From Methanobacteriota archaeon (GTDB lineage: Archaea > Thermoplasmatota > Poseidoniia > Poseidoniales > Thalassarchaeaceae), in assembly GCA_002719615.1 (NCBI GenBank), contig PBHZ01000019.1:33651-74453 (forward strand): a stretch of DNA of 40,803 nt, given 5' to 3'. Positions 20,385-29,757 of this stretch are shown here, piece after piece. The position numbers and the translations under genes are program-made. Each line of letters starts with the position of its first letter. Position 1 is the first letter of the stretch. The notes beneath the pieces were generated by a model, which ran no database searches, was not told where the DNA came from, and saw only the letters and a list, made by a program, of their open reading frames with translations.

Positions 20385-21103
20385 TGGGTGGATATGGAGA
20401 CATTCAAATGATTGATGAAAATGGTTTAAGGATGGATGGAAGAACTGCTACTCAAGTACGTCCGATTACAATTGAAACTGGCGTAATTCCAGTAGCTGAC
20501 GGATCTTGTCGTATGACTTGGGGTACTAATGATGTTGTGGTAGCAATATATGGTCCAATGGAAGCGCATCCGAGGAAAATACAGAGGCAGGATAGAGCCG
20601 TTTTAGACGTTAGATATAATATGGCTCCATTTTCAACATCTGATAGGATTAGGCCAGGCTTCAATCGCCGAAGTAGGGAAATTAGTAAAGTAACCGCTGA
20701 TGCATTAGAAAGTGTAGTTTTGTTAGAATTATATCCTAGATCCAAAATTCGTGTTGAAATTGAAGTTTTATGTGCTGAGGCAGGAACTAGATGCGTCGGG
20801 TTAACTGCCGCATCTGTAGCATTAGCAGATGCTGGAATTCCGATGACTGATTTGGTTGTTTCTGTTGCTTCAGGAAAAGTTAACGATGTAGTTGTGTGTG
20901 ATTTGAATAAAGAAGAAGATAATTATGGAGAAGCAGACCTTCCGATGGGCGTATTACCTAATTCTGGTGAATTAGTATTCCTGCAAATGGATGGCGACCT
21001 TTCTCCTGAAGAATTTCAAACTGCCTGGGATTACAATATACAAGCCGCTACCGATATTCACAAGATAATGGTCGAAGCTTTAAGAAAAGGAGGTGTTAAT
21101 TGA
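20384..21103 (+). CDS. rrp41: Exosome RNase PH-like catalytic subunit Rrp41
   Basis: 'RMDGRTATQVRPITIETGV', 'ALESVVLLELYPRSKIRVEIEVLCAEAGTRCVGLTAASVALADAGIPM'. Confidence 0.96.
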   Translation: MGGYGDIQMIDENGLRMDGRTATQVRPITIETGVIPVADGSCRMTWGTNDVVVAIYGPMEAHPRKIQRQDRAVLDVRYNMAPFSTSDRIRPGFNRRSREISKVTADALESVVLLELYPRSKIRVEIEVLCAEAGTRCVGLTAASVALADAGIPMTDLVVSVASGKVNDVVVCDLNKEEDNYGEADLPMGVLPNSGELVFLQMDGDLSPEEFQTAWDYNIQAATDIHKIMVEALRKGGVN

Positions 21104-21891
21104 TGACAATTCCTATGGTATCAAAACTTTTGCGTGCCCATTTGAGTGAATTAGCATCAAACGATCAGAGAATTGATGGTAGAGGCAGATGGGATGGTAG
21201 AGACATATCTCTTGAAGTAGATGTTTTAGACCGTGCTGAAGGTTCTGCAAAAGTAATAATGGGAGATACAATCGTTTATGCTGGTGTTAAATTTCAATTA
21301 ATGACACCTTATCCAGATAGGCCAAATGAAGGAGGTTTGATGTGTGGTGCTGAAGTTAGACCAGTAGCAGGCAGGAATTGGGAAGCTGGGCCACCAAGCG
21401 CTGAATCCATAGAATTAGGAAGAGTTGTTGATAGAGGAATAAGGGAATCCGGTTGTATAGATGTGAATAGTTTATGTATTATTCCCGGCGAAAAGGCATG
21501 GCAGGTAATTTTAGATTTGTTTGCAATTTCCGACGATGGTAACTTATTCGATGCATTTGGTTTGGCTGCTATAGCAGCACTAAAAACTGCAATTGTGCCT
21601 TGTGAAAAATTCGAAGTAGGAGAAAATTATCCTCTAATTGTTTCTAAAATACCAATAATGTGCTCTTATCATAAAGTCGGAAATAGATTTGTTTATGATG
21701 CAAATGCACAAGAAGAATTAGGTGGCGATGAACGAATTCATATCACCTTAGGAGATGATAATCATGTGCATTCACTTCAGAAGGGTCTAAAGGGGATATT
21801 CTCGGCGGATGAATTCGCGGAAATAATGGAGAGGGCCAAAATTAAATCTTCGGAACTCAGAAAATTAGTTAAATCTGTATTAGGTGATTAA
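21100..21891 (+). CDS. rrp42: Exosome RNase PH-like subunit Rrp42
   Basis: 'QRIDGRGRWDGRDISLEVDVLDRAEGSAKVIMGDT', 'RVVDRGIRESGCIDVNSLCIIPGEKAW'. Confidence 0.95.
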   Translation: MMTIPMVSKLLRAHLSELASNDQRIDGRGRWDGRDISLEVDVLDRAEGSAKVIMGDTIVYAGVKFQLMTPYPDRPNEGGLMCGAEVRPVAGRNWEAGPPSAESIELGRVVDRGIRESGCIDVNSLCIIPGEKAWQVILDLFAISDDGNLFDAFGLAAIAALKTAIVPCEKFEVGENYPLIVSKIPIMCSYHKVGNRFVYDANAQEELGGDERIHITLGDDNHVHSLQKGLKGIFSADEFAEIMERAKIKSSELRKLVKSVLGD

Positions 21892-21892
21892 A

Positions 21893-22258
21893 ATGGCAAA
21901 GAGAACACAAAAAGCTGGAGCTACTGCACGTTTCGGGGCAAGATATGGTGTTAGTGTCCGCCGTCGTGTGGGCGCTGTAATAGCCAAAAGATCAAAGAAA
22001 TATACCTGCCCTGTATGTCAATATCCTAAGGTGTCAAGACAAGTTTCAGGAATTTGGGAATGCAAAAAATGTTCTCATAAATTCACTGGAGGTGTTTGGG
22101 AACCCTACACAAGGGCAACAGATGCTAATTCTAGAATAATTAGAAGGTCTGTAGAAGGTGCGACTGCAACTGATATGACAATAATTGCACAACAAGCAGC
22201 ATTAGATTATGAAAAGGAACTTTCTGAGAGAGCTTTAGATGAAGATTCAGAAGAATGA
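21893..22258 (+). CDS. rpl37ae: 50S ribosomal protein L37Ae (eL43)
   Basis: 'MAKRTQKAGATARFGARYGVSVRRRVG', zinc ribbon 'CPVCQYPKVSRQVSGIWECKKC'. Confidence 0.95.
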   Translation: MAKRTQKAGATARFGARYGVSVRRRVGAVIAKRSKKYTCPVCQYPKVSRQVSGIWECKKCSHKFTGGVWEPYTRATDANSRIIRRSVEGATATDMTIIAQQAALDYEKELSERALDEDSEE

Positions 22259-22472
22259 GACTTTATCTTTAAGTCTAAAAATTAAATCTCCCTTTGCCGA
22301 TTCTTTATCTGCAAGTTTGACTACAGAAGCTTTTTTTGAATACAAAGACGGAATCATAATTATTAATGAGTCCGCAGATAGTTTTGTAGACTTACGAGCC
22401 AGATGGAATACAATAATGAGAGGGCTTATAGCATCTGAACAAATACTTGAGGCTGTGGAAAAGGAGAGGTGA
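22239..22472 (+). CDS. pcc1: Pcc1-like KEOPS complex subunit
   Basis: 77 aa with C-terminal 'SFVDLRARWNTIMRGLIASEQILEAVEK' pattern and position between eL43 and prefoldin beta, as in the archaeal superoperon. Confidence 0.75.
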   Translation: MKIQKNETLSLSLKIKSPFADSLSASLTTEAFFEYKDGIIIINESADSFVDLRARWNTIMRGLIASEQILEAVEKER

Positions 22473-22478
22473 TTTTCA

Positions 22479-22796
22479 ATCGAAGAGAATAATACTGCGG
22501 AATTACAAAAAATTGTACAAGAATTACAAATTATTAGAGGTCAAATACAAACCCTTTCTTCACAAATTTCTGAATATTCGCTTACTATGGAATCCTTAAA
22601 ATCACAAAGTCCAGAAAAAACTGTGTACAAATCTGTTGGAAATCTACTACTCGAAGTAAGTGATAGAAACGAATTATTTGAAGAATTATCACAATCTAAA
22701 TCAAATATAGAAAATCATTTAAAACTACTTATCGAAAAAGAGGATTCTCTAAGAGAAAAATATGAAGAATTAGTAGTTGCTTTTGGATCACAGTGA
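22479..22796 (+). CDS. pfdB: Prefoldin beta subunit (GimC beta); no canonical start codon in frame upstream of 22587
   Basis: Coiled coil 'EENNTAELQKIVQELQIIRGQIQTLSSQISEYSLTMESLK' then 'KTVYKSVGNLLLEV' then a second coiled coil; the frame stays coding-like from 22473, just after the pcc1 UGA. Confidence 0.82.
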   Translation: MEENNTAELQKIVQELQIIRGQIQTLSSQISEYSLTMESLKSQSPEKTVYKSVGNLLLEVSDRNELFEELSQSKSNIENHLKLLIEKEDSLREKYEELVVAFGSQ

Positions 22797-22800
22797 TAAT

Positions 22801-23628
22801 ATGTCTAAATCTGAGGACGTTTCTCCTTTAATGGGAGATTTTTTAGTATTCCAGCGTCTTTTAAAAGAAGGAAATACACCTAATGCCTTACAATTATCAG
22901 AAGAATTATTGTCTCGCTCCAGGAGTATATCCGAAAGAAATCACTATTATGAAGCTAGAATAAGAATGGAAAGAGCATTAATTGGAGCTATTGATGAAGG
23001 TGAAATAGGTAATGAATTAAGATGGTGTGTCGATAGGTTAAATGCTATTAATCCACAGTCATCTATACACGGAATTGCTTTACTAAATCTTGCTTCATGG
23101 CACCTAAATAAAAATGAATTTATGATGTCTTTAGCCACTCATTCAGAAATTTCTCTGGAAACTAATTTTCCTGATGAGATTGTCGCTCTATCACGTTTAG
23201 AAACTTCTAGAATACTTGCAAAAATGGAAGATTATGAACCAGCAATGAGGCACGCATGGTTAGCTCGCACTATTTTTTCAAAAACCTCAATGACTCCTGA
23301 ATTTTTAGTTAGTAGTTTAGAATGGCTCGATATGGCTTTGGATAATGTAGATAAAAACGCTCCAAATATGGATTTTCATATTAAAAATGCCAAACCAAGA
23401 GAAAAACCTGGCGTTTCTACAATTCCCTCTAATCCAATTGATATCAAATTAGTAGTAGAAGATTTAATTCAGATATTATTTCAAGATTTATCAGGACCAG
23501 AAAGAAATGATATTGGTTTGATTGTTGATGCTTCGGAAGCTCTAGGAATAAAGGAATGGAAAGATATTCTCATCGATAGATTACCTGAAATTCAAGATAG
23601 AAAACTCTTAGCGGCTCTCCAATCGTAA
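22801..23628 (+). CDS. Alpha-helical, TPR-like protein, unknown function
   Basis: Helical-repeat-like 276 aa ORF starting 'MSKSEDVSPLMGDFLVFQRLLKEGN', 4 nt after pfdB. Confidence 0.6.
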   Translation: MSKSEDVSPLMGDFLVFQRLLKEGNTPNALQLSEELLSRSRSISERNHYYEARIRMERALIGAIDEGEIGNELRWCVDRLNAINPQSSIHGIALLNLASWHLNKNEFMMSLATHSEISLETNFPDEIVALSRLETSRILAKMEDYEPAMRHAWLARTIFSKTSMTPEFLVSSLEWLDMALDNVDKNAPNMDFHIKNAKPREKPGVSTIPSNPIDIKLVVEDLIQILFQDLSGPERNDIGLIVDASEALGIKEWKDILIDRLPEIQDRKLLAALQS

Positions 23629-23987
23629 TTTTTTACACTATTTATCTCTTCAATACTCCACCCTATTCTCTCTGGTATTTCTATGCACCATCCTACTTCT
23701 TCTATTGCCGGATCATTGGATAACCACGATAAATGACTCGGCTCAACATCAACTTCAACCCATACTACATATCCGTCCTCTATCAATGAATCATTGTATG
23801 ATTTAGCAATACCCAAAAGTCCTGTTTCTTCAAACAATTCTCTCAAAGCCGCTTCATCTATTCTTTCTCCATCTTCTATTATTCCTCCGGGCAATTCCCA
23901 TCCTCTTATTTTGTTTAAAACCATCAGCCAACAATCATTTTGCTCACCTTTAGGAGTTGTCCAAACTACTACAAATTTATTTTTCAT
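23592..23987 (-). CDS. Nudix hydrolase
   Basis: Nudix box 'GGIIEDGERIDEAALRELFEETGLLG'. Confidence 0.9.
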   Translation of the reverse strand: MKNKFVVVWTTPKGEQNDCWLMVLNKIRGWELPGGIIEDGERIDEAALRELFEETGLLGIAKSYNDSLIEDGYVVWVEVDVEPSHLSWLSNDPAIEEVGWCIEIPERIGWSIEEINSVKNYDWRAAKSFLS

Positions 23988-24957
23988 TATTCATTAACTC
24001 CAAAATTTCTTCTACTAATATCAATGCTTCTTTATCTCCCTCGGCAGCCAATCTCCTTGTCATAAAAAATGCCTCTGATATCCTATCTTGTGCTATCATT
24101 AATTTTACTTTTTCTTTTAACCCGATTTTTTGTGTTATCAATTCTACTTCTTCAATCTCAATTATTGAATTTGAAATTTGTTCCATTTTTTTTAGGAAAT
24201 CAACTCTTTGAGATATCTTTGGAATTTTCCAAGGTTTACTCTTCCGCCCTTCTAATTTATCTTCCATTCTGGATTTAAATAATTCTCTAGATTTGGATTT
24301 GGGGAAATGAGTTTGAGCCTGATCATAACAAAACCAAGCTTGATCAAATTCTTCTCTCCTTTCATGTAATTTTCCTAACTCTATCCATAATTCATAATTT
24401 GAAGAGTTTTGTGATAACAGATATTTACTTAATTCAAGGAATAAATTTTCATAACCAGCTTTTTTTAATCTTTCAATTCTTCTTGAAAATAGAATATTCG
24501 CCCTAGGATCTCTAATATCTAAAAGTTTCAATCTTTCTCTAAATATCTCAATTTCTTTATTATTATTTTTAATATTTAACCACCATATATCAGGATCCAA
24601 AGGATCAATTTTGAATGCAGCTTCTAGCAACTTAATGCCTGATTGAATTAGATTGATGTTATGTAACTGTTCTAGCAGTACCTTATCTCTTCCCAAAATA
24701 TTGAATAAATCCTCGAGAATTAATTTAATCCCTAAATCATCTTTATTTATCATCTTTATTTTAACTAATAGATGCCAGTTATCGGGATTTGTAAAGTCAT
24801 ATAGTATAGCCTGTTTTGCATTTTGTTCTGCCCACATCACGTTATTCTGATCCAATCCTAAATTCAAAAATTTCTCTGCCTGACTTCTATGTCTATTCCC
24901 CAAACTTCGTCTGGGATGCTGTAAATTTTTTTTTATATTTATTTTATCTTGGCTCAT
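23977..24957 (-). CDS. TPR-like helical repeat protein, unknown function
   Basis: 'YELWIELGKLHERREEFDQAWFCYDQAQTHFP' and 'DPLDPDIWWLNIKNN' TPR/HAT-like repeats; start ATG 24957 preferred over 25026, which overlaps the upstream ubiD gene. Confidence 0.7.
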   Translation of the reverse strand: MSQDKINIKKNLQHPRRSLGNRHRSQAEKFLNLGLDQNNVMWAEQNAKQAILYDFTNPDNWHLLVKIKMINKDDLGIKLILEDLFNILGRDKVLLEQLHNINLIQSGIKLLEAAFKIDPLDPDIWWLNIKNNNKEIEIFRERLKLLDIRDPRANILFSRRIERLKKAGYENLFLELSKYLLSQNSSNYELWIELGKLHERREEFDQAWFCYDQAQTHFPKSKSRELFKSRMEDKLEGRKSKPWKIPKISQRVDFLKKMEQISNSIIEIEEVELITQKIGLKEKVKLMIAQDRISEAFFMTRRLAAEGDKEALILVEEILELMNNEK

Positions 24958-24964
24958 AATGAAA

Positions 24965-26236
24965 TCACAAAACCGATTCATACTCTGCTTTATCTGTACC
25001 TGGTGGAAGTGTAGCATCCATTCCAATTTTACTGGTCAAACCTTCCTTGGATCTACTTGGATCAAGACTTGATCCTTTTTGATTGGAAAGTATTACTGTA
25101 TCTTTATCGGGCTGCCATCGAGTCATTAACGCCCATTCTACTCTTGTAGGATTTGAGGTATCTATGTCTTTATCTACCACAATAACTTGTTTCATAGATT
25201 TATGACCATTTAATGCCGCATGTATTGCTTTAACCCCATCGCCTTCTTTTTGTGGTTCTATTTGTACAACCGAAGATAACCAACCACAACCACCATCAGT
25301 CAAGTAAACGTCGGTACATGGAACAACTGCTGAAACGGCGGCTTTTATTGTCGGAGCTCTTGGCATACCCATCAAAGTTCTGTGCTCTACTTCTGCTTGA
25401 ATCAAGGCATGGAATATTGGTTCATTTCTATGATGTACTGCATCATATTCTATTACTGGTTCTTGTCTAACTCCATCTACTGTTCCTGTAATATCTACAT
25501 ATGGTCCTTCATCATCAAATTCGAGTGTTATTCTTGCCTCCATAGCGTATTCAGCATTTGCCGGAACGGCTATTCCATTATTTAATCTAACAAGAGTTAG
25601 AGGCTTTCCATGTAATTTTTGATGCAATGAAGCTGCTACTCTCAATTCATCTAACGGTTCATTGAATGACATTGCTGCAGCCAAAAGAACAACCGGATCA
25701 GGAGCATTGACAACTGCTATTGATACTTCATCTCCATTTTCTTGTGCTCCTTCCATCATGGTACGCAGATGTCTTGGAACAAATCTTGACACAGTATGAT
25801 TTTTATCTCTCAAATATTGTCTATGGAATGACATATTTCTAATTCCTCCATATTCTGCTATAATTACTGATGCTGATTGATATCTTCCTTTATCTTCTTT
25901 GTAGTGCCAAGGAATTGGAATAATTTCTAGATTTACTTGTTTCTGAGTATTACTCATAACTGGGGCTTCATCTTTCTCAATTATTATTGGTTCAGAAGGA
26001 TTCTTCATTGCCCAGGCCATTGTATCAATCAACTCTCCAGGGGTAATGTCAAAGGTACTACATATCCTCTCTCTCGTTAACACGTTAACAGCGGCCTTAT
26101 GTCCGTCTGATTCGGTAATATTAGTGAATAAAAGAGGAGGATTTCCTTTACCAACAGAATATTCCAACATTTCATTAATTACACTAGTTCTTTCTTCAAC
26201 TTTTTCAACATCATGAAGCAAGTCCCGGAATGACAT
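24965..26236 (-). CDS. UbiD-family prFMN-dependent decarboxylase
   Basis: 'MSFRDLLHDVEKVEERTSV', 'GGIRNMSFHRQYLRDKNHTVSRFVPRHLRTMMEGAQENGDEVSIAVVNAPDPVVLLAAAMSF', 'DEGPYVDITGTVDGVRQEPVIEYDAVHHRNEPIFHAL'; start ATG 26236 preferred. Confidence 0.88.
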   Translation of the reverse strand: MSFRDLLHDVEKVEERTSVINEMLEYSVGKGNPPLLFTNITESDGHKAAVNVLTRERICSTFDITPGELIDTMAWAMKNPSEPIIIEKDEAPVMSNTQKQVNLEIIPIPWHYKEDKGRYQSASVIIAEYGGIRNMSFHRQYLRDKNHTVSRFVPRHLRTMMEGAQENGDEVSIAVVNAPDPVVLLAAAMSFNEPLDELRVAASLHQKLHGKPLTLVRLNNGIAVPANAEYAMEARITLEFDDEGPYVDITGTVDGVRQEPVIEYDAVHHRNEPIFHALIQAEVEHRTLMGMPRAPTIKAAVSAVVPCTDVYLTDGGCGWLSSVVQIEPQKEGDGVKAIHAALNGHKSMKQVIVVDKDIDTSNPTRVEWALMTRWQPDKDTVILSNQKGSSLDPSRSKEGLTSKIGMDATLPPGTDKAEYESVL

Positions 26237-26369
26237 ATAGCTTACCAACTGCTCAATCTGTTTGAATGTTAGCAATAACAATGACATTTTATGTCAATAT
26301 CAATTGACTTAAGCCTCTCATTTCTTATACCAAAGGTGGGTCGCCGAGACATCATTTAGAGGGTTATAG

Positions 26370-26810
26370 TTGGGTCGTGGATTATTTTCTGGTTCGAAAA
26401 TGAAGAGTGATCGTAAGAAATATAGGTGGAAGGAACGACAATTCCGAAATCGACAATTCAAGAGGCGTTCTGGAGGAGTCTTGAAACACGATCCTTTGAA
26501 AGGTAGTACCCAAGCCAAGGGAATTGTAATAGAAAAAGTTGGCTTCGAAGCGAAACAGCCTAACTCTGCTATAAGAAAGGCAGTAAAAATTAGTTTAATA
26601 AGAACAGGTAATAAACTGACAGCTTTTGCTCCAGGAGATGGTGCAATTTCGTTTATTGATGAGCATGATGAAGTCTTAGTAGAAGGAATTGGAGGAAGTA
26701 AAGGTAGATCTTACGGTGATTTACCTGGTGTAAGATTTAAAGTAATCAAAGTAAACGGTGTTTCTCTCGATGAGATGGTAAGAGGACGAAAAGAGAAACC
26801 AGTAAGGTAG
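26370..26810 (+). CDS. rpsL: 30S ribosomal protein S12 (uS12), TTG start
   Basis: '[24 protein letters not shown]', '[25 protein letters not shown]', '[20 protein letters not shown]'. Confidence 0.96.
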   Translation: MGRGLFSGSKMKSDRKKYRWKERQFRNRQFKRRSGGVLKHDPLKGSTQAKGIVIEKVGFEAKQPNSAIRKAVKISLIRTGNKLTAFAPGDGAISFIDEHDEVLVEGIGGSKGRSYGDLPGVRFKVIKVNGVSLDEMVRGRKEKPVR

Positions 26811-26818
26811 GTGTCATA

Positions 26819-27433
26819 ATGACTGAAGAAGAACAAGAAGAAAAAGTAACTCAAGATCCTATTGCAGGAATTGGGACAATGGTTTTTGGAAAATGGGATG
26901 CTACCGATGTTATTTGTGAGGATCCAGGCTTAGCTCCATATATCAATTTACAAACTATAGGTACTCCACATTCTGGAGGTAGACATGCAAATGAATATTT
27001 TGGAAAAGCTAATCTTTCTATCATTGAAAGATTTATCAATAATTTAATGCGTTCTGGAAAATTCTCAGGAAAAAAACAACATTGCGCCAAAGCCTTTGAA
27101 AATGCATTAGATTCTATTAATGAAAAAACAGGGGCTAATCCTTTACAGAATTTTATCGATGCCATTAAAGAAGCAGCACCATGTGAAGAGATAACAAGAA
27201 TAAAAATGGGTGCTGTTAGTCAACCTAAAGCAGTAGATTCTTCTCCGATGAGGCGTATTGATATTGCCCTAAGAAATCTTTCTGTTGGCTGTGCTTCTGC
27301 AACTGCAAAAAGTAAAAAATCACTAACTGAAGGTATCGTTTCTGAAATCACGAAGGCCGCGCAGGGTGACGTTAGTTCATACTCCGTAGGAAAGAGAGAT
27401 GAAGTAGAAAGAATAGCGTCCTCTGCTAGATGA
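26819..27433 (+). CDS. rpsG: 30S ribosomal protein S7 (uS7)
   Basis: 'NLSIIERFINNLMRSGKFSGKKQHCAKAFENALDSINEKTGANPLQNFIDAIKEAAPCEE'; between rpsL and EF-2. Confidence 0.96.
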   Translation: MTEEEQEEKVTQDPIAGIGTMVFGKWDATDVICEDPGLAPYINLQTIGTPHSGGRHANEYFGKANLSIIERFINNLMRSGKFSGKKQHCAKAFENALDSINEKTGANPLQNFIDAIKEAAPCEEITRIKMGAVSQPKAVDSSPMRRIDIALRNLSVGCASATAKSKKSLTEGIVSEITKAAQGDVSSYSVGKRDEVERIASSAR

Positions 27434-27437
27434 TTTG

Positions 27438-27452
27438 GTTAAGAGACTTAAC
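27438..27452. repeat. Small perfect inverted repeat GTTAAG-AGA-CTTAAC just after the rpsG stop
   Basis: Read directly: gttaag aga cttaac, in the rpsG-fusA intergenic gap; function unproven. Confidence 0.4.
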
Positions 27453-27535
27453 TACTCTACCTTGCTTCATTTATTGTTCTTTACAATCGTATTTATCAAC
27501 CTTAGGCAGGTCGACGAAACAATTGAGGTCATAAT

Positions 27536-29749
27536 ATGGGTCGTAAAGAAGATAATATTGAACGTGCAGTAGAAGTAATGCATACAAGGGAAAATATTCG
27601 AAATTTAGCAATTGCTGCCCACATAGATCATGGTAAAACCACCTTATCAGATAATCTTATTGCCGGAGCCGGAATGATGTCAGAAGATTTGGCAGGAAAA
27701 TCTAGAGTTTTGGATTTTGATGATCAAGAAAGTGCTCGTGGAATTACTATTAATGCTGCTAGTGCATCTATGGTGCACGAGGTAGATGGTTCTGATTATT
27801 TAATCAATCTAATTGATACTCCTGGCCACGTAGACTTTGGTGGAGACGTTACTCGTGCAATGAGGGCAGTAGATGGATGTATCATTTTGGCCTGTGCTGT
27901 TGAAGGTACCATGCCTCAAACAGAAACAGTCGTTAGACAAGCACTCAAGGAAAAAGTAAGGCCTGTATTATTCATAAACAAGGTGGATCGATTAATAAAC
28001 GAACTTCAAATTGATGGTGAAGAAATGATGTCTAGATTTCAGAAAATAATCATCAAAGTTAACAAATTAATCTCTACATTTGCTCCAACAGAGGAGTTAG
28101 CCAAATCCTGGCAGGTAGACGTTTCTAAGGGGACTGTTGCATTTGGCTCGGCTTACTATAATTGGGGAATGTCCATTCCTTATATGGTGAAGAGTGGGAT
28201 AAATATGACACAAGTTATGGATTATTGTAAAAATGATAAACAAAAAGAACTTGCAAAATTGGCTCCAGTACATAGGGTTCTGTTGGATATGGCAGTAGAT
28301 AAACTACCATCGCCATTAGTAGCACAGGAATATAGAATACCCAATATATGGCAGGGTGATTTAGATTCAGAGTTCGCTAAATCAATGATTAACTGCGATT
28401 CCTCAGGACCATTATCATTGATGATAGTAAAGATTTGGATGGATCCACATGCTGGAGAGGTTGCTGTAGGAAGGGTATATTCAGGATCTATTAAACATGG
28501 AGAATCCGTTTGGGCACTTGGTGCTGGTAAGGCAGAAAGAGTACAGCAAGTTAGTATGATGGTTGGAGGCGATAGGATAGCGGTTTCAGAAGTTTCTGCT
28601 GGAAATATAGCAGCATTAACTGGAATAAAAAGTGCCGCTGCAGGAGTTACTATAACACGCAATAAAGATGATACGGGTTTCGAACCAATTCGCCACTATT
28701 CAGAACCTGTCGTTACAGTTGCAGTCGAGCCTCAGTCGATGAAAGATTTACCAAAATTTATTGACGCATTAAGAAGCTTGGCCAAAGCAGATGCCTCACT
28801 ACAGGTTTCTACTAATGCAGAAACAGGGGAGGCATTATTGGCAGGTATGGGCGAACTACATTTGGAAATTACAACATACAGAATTGAAGAAGAACAAGGA
28901 ATTAAAGTGAAAGTTAGTGAACCTATTGTCGTGTACAGGGAATCAATTGAAGGAAATAATAATGGTCGTCCATTTGAAGGTAAGTCTCCAAATCGTCATA
29001 ATAGGTTTTACATTGAGGTTGAACCACTTCCTGAGAATGTTATTCAAGGTTTACGCGATGGAGATTTTGGTAAAGAAGGAGCAATTAGAACTAAAGATGC
29101 CAAAGAGGTTGGGAATAAATTTGCTGAATTTGGCATGGATAAGGATTTAATGCGTAAAATATATGCAATACATGGAACAAATGTTTTGGTGAATGATACT
29201 AAAGGAATACAAAATCTTCATGAAACTAGAGAGTTAATTATTGAAGGTTTTATTGATTGTTGTAAGAAAGGACCAGTAGCTGAAGAACCATTGATGGGAG
29301 TAATGGTAAGATTAGTTGATGCTAAACTACACGAAGATGCGATACATAGAGGCCCTGCTCAGACTATCCCGGCTGTCAGAAATTCTATGAAAGGAGCCCT
29401 AATTAGAGCTCGCTCAGTCATATTTGAGCCAATGCAAAATATCCGTATTGACGCTCCAAATGATGTTATCGGAGGAGTCACGAGTGAACTTAACAAACGT
29501 AGAGGAATAATTGAGGATATGCCGGTCGAGGGAGGAACAGCTAGTGTAATAGGCAAAATGCCAGTTGCTGAATCTTTCGGTTTTTCTAACAGTGTCAGAG
29601 CAGCAAGTCAAGGTAGGGCAGTTTGGAACACAGAAAATGCTGGCTATGTTCATTTGCCTAGGGAACTATTCAATAAAGTAGTTGTTGAAATTAGAGAGCG
29701 AAAAGGTTTGAAAACTGAGCTCCCCGGTGAAGCACAATATATGGATTAA
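27536..29749 (+). CDS. fusA: Elongation factor 2 (aEF-2)
   Basis: 'RNLAIAAHIDHGKTTLSDNLIAGAGMMSEDLAG', 'LIDTPGHVDFGGDVTRAMRAVDG', 'INKVDRLINEL', diphthamide-loop 'AIHRGPAQTIPAVR'. Confidence 0.97.
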   Translation: MGRKEDNIERAVEVMHTRENIRNLAIAAHIDHGKTTLSDNLIAGAGMMSEDLAGKSRVLDFDDQESARGITINAASASMVHEVDGSDYLINLIDTPGHVDFGGDVTRAMRAVDGCIILACAVEGTMPQTETVVRQALKEKVRPVLFINKVDRLINELQIDGEEMMSRFQKIIIKVNKLISTFAPTEELAKSWQVDVSKGTVAFGSAYYNWGMSIPYMVKSGINMTQVMDYCKNDKQKELAKLAPVHRVLLDMAVDKLPSPLVAQEYRIPNIWQGDLDSEFAKSMINCDSSGPLSLMIVKIWMDPHAGEVAVGRVYSGSIKHGESVWALGAGKAERVQQVSMMVGGDRIAVSEVSAGNIAALTGIKSAAAGVTITRNKDDTGFEPIRHYSEPVVTVAVEPQSMKDLPKFIDALRSLAKADASLQVSTNAETGEALLAGMGELHLEITTYRIEEEQGIKVKVSEPIVVYRESIEGNNNGRPFEGKSPNRHNRFYIEVEPLPENVIQGLRDGDFGKEGAIRTKDAKEVGNKFAEFGMDKDLMRKIYAIHGTNVLVNDTKGIQNLHETRELIIEGFIDCCKKGPVAEEPLMGVMVRLVDAKLHEDAIHRGPAQTIPAVRNSMKGALIRARSVIFEPMQNIRIDAPNDVIGGVTSELNKRRGIIEDMPVEGGTASVIGKMPVAESFGFSNSVRAASQGRAVWNTENAGYVHLPRELFNKVVVEIRERKGLKTELPGEAQYMD

Positions 29750-29757
29750 TATATTTT

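Noticed and set aside
28222-28662. 146-aa minus-strand ORF inside EF-2
   Set aside because: Antisense to a highly conserved gene, no domain signal.
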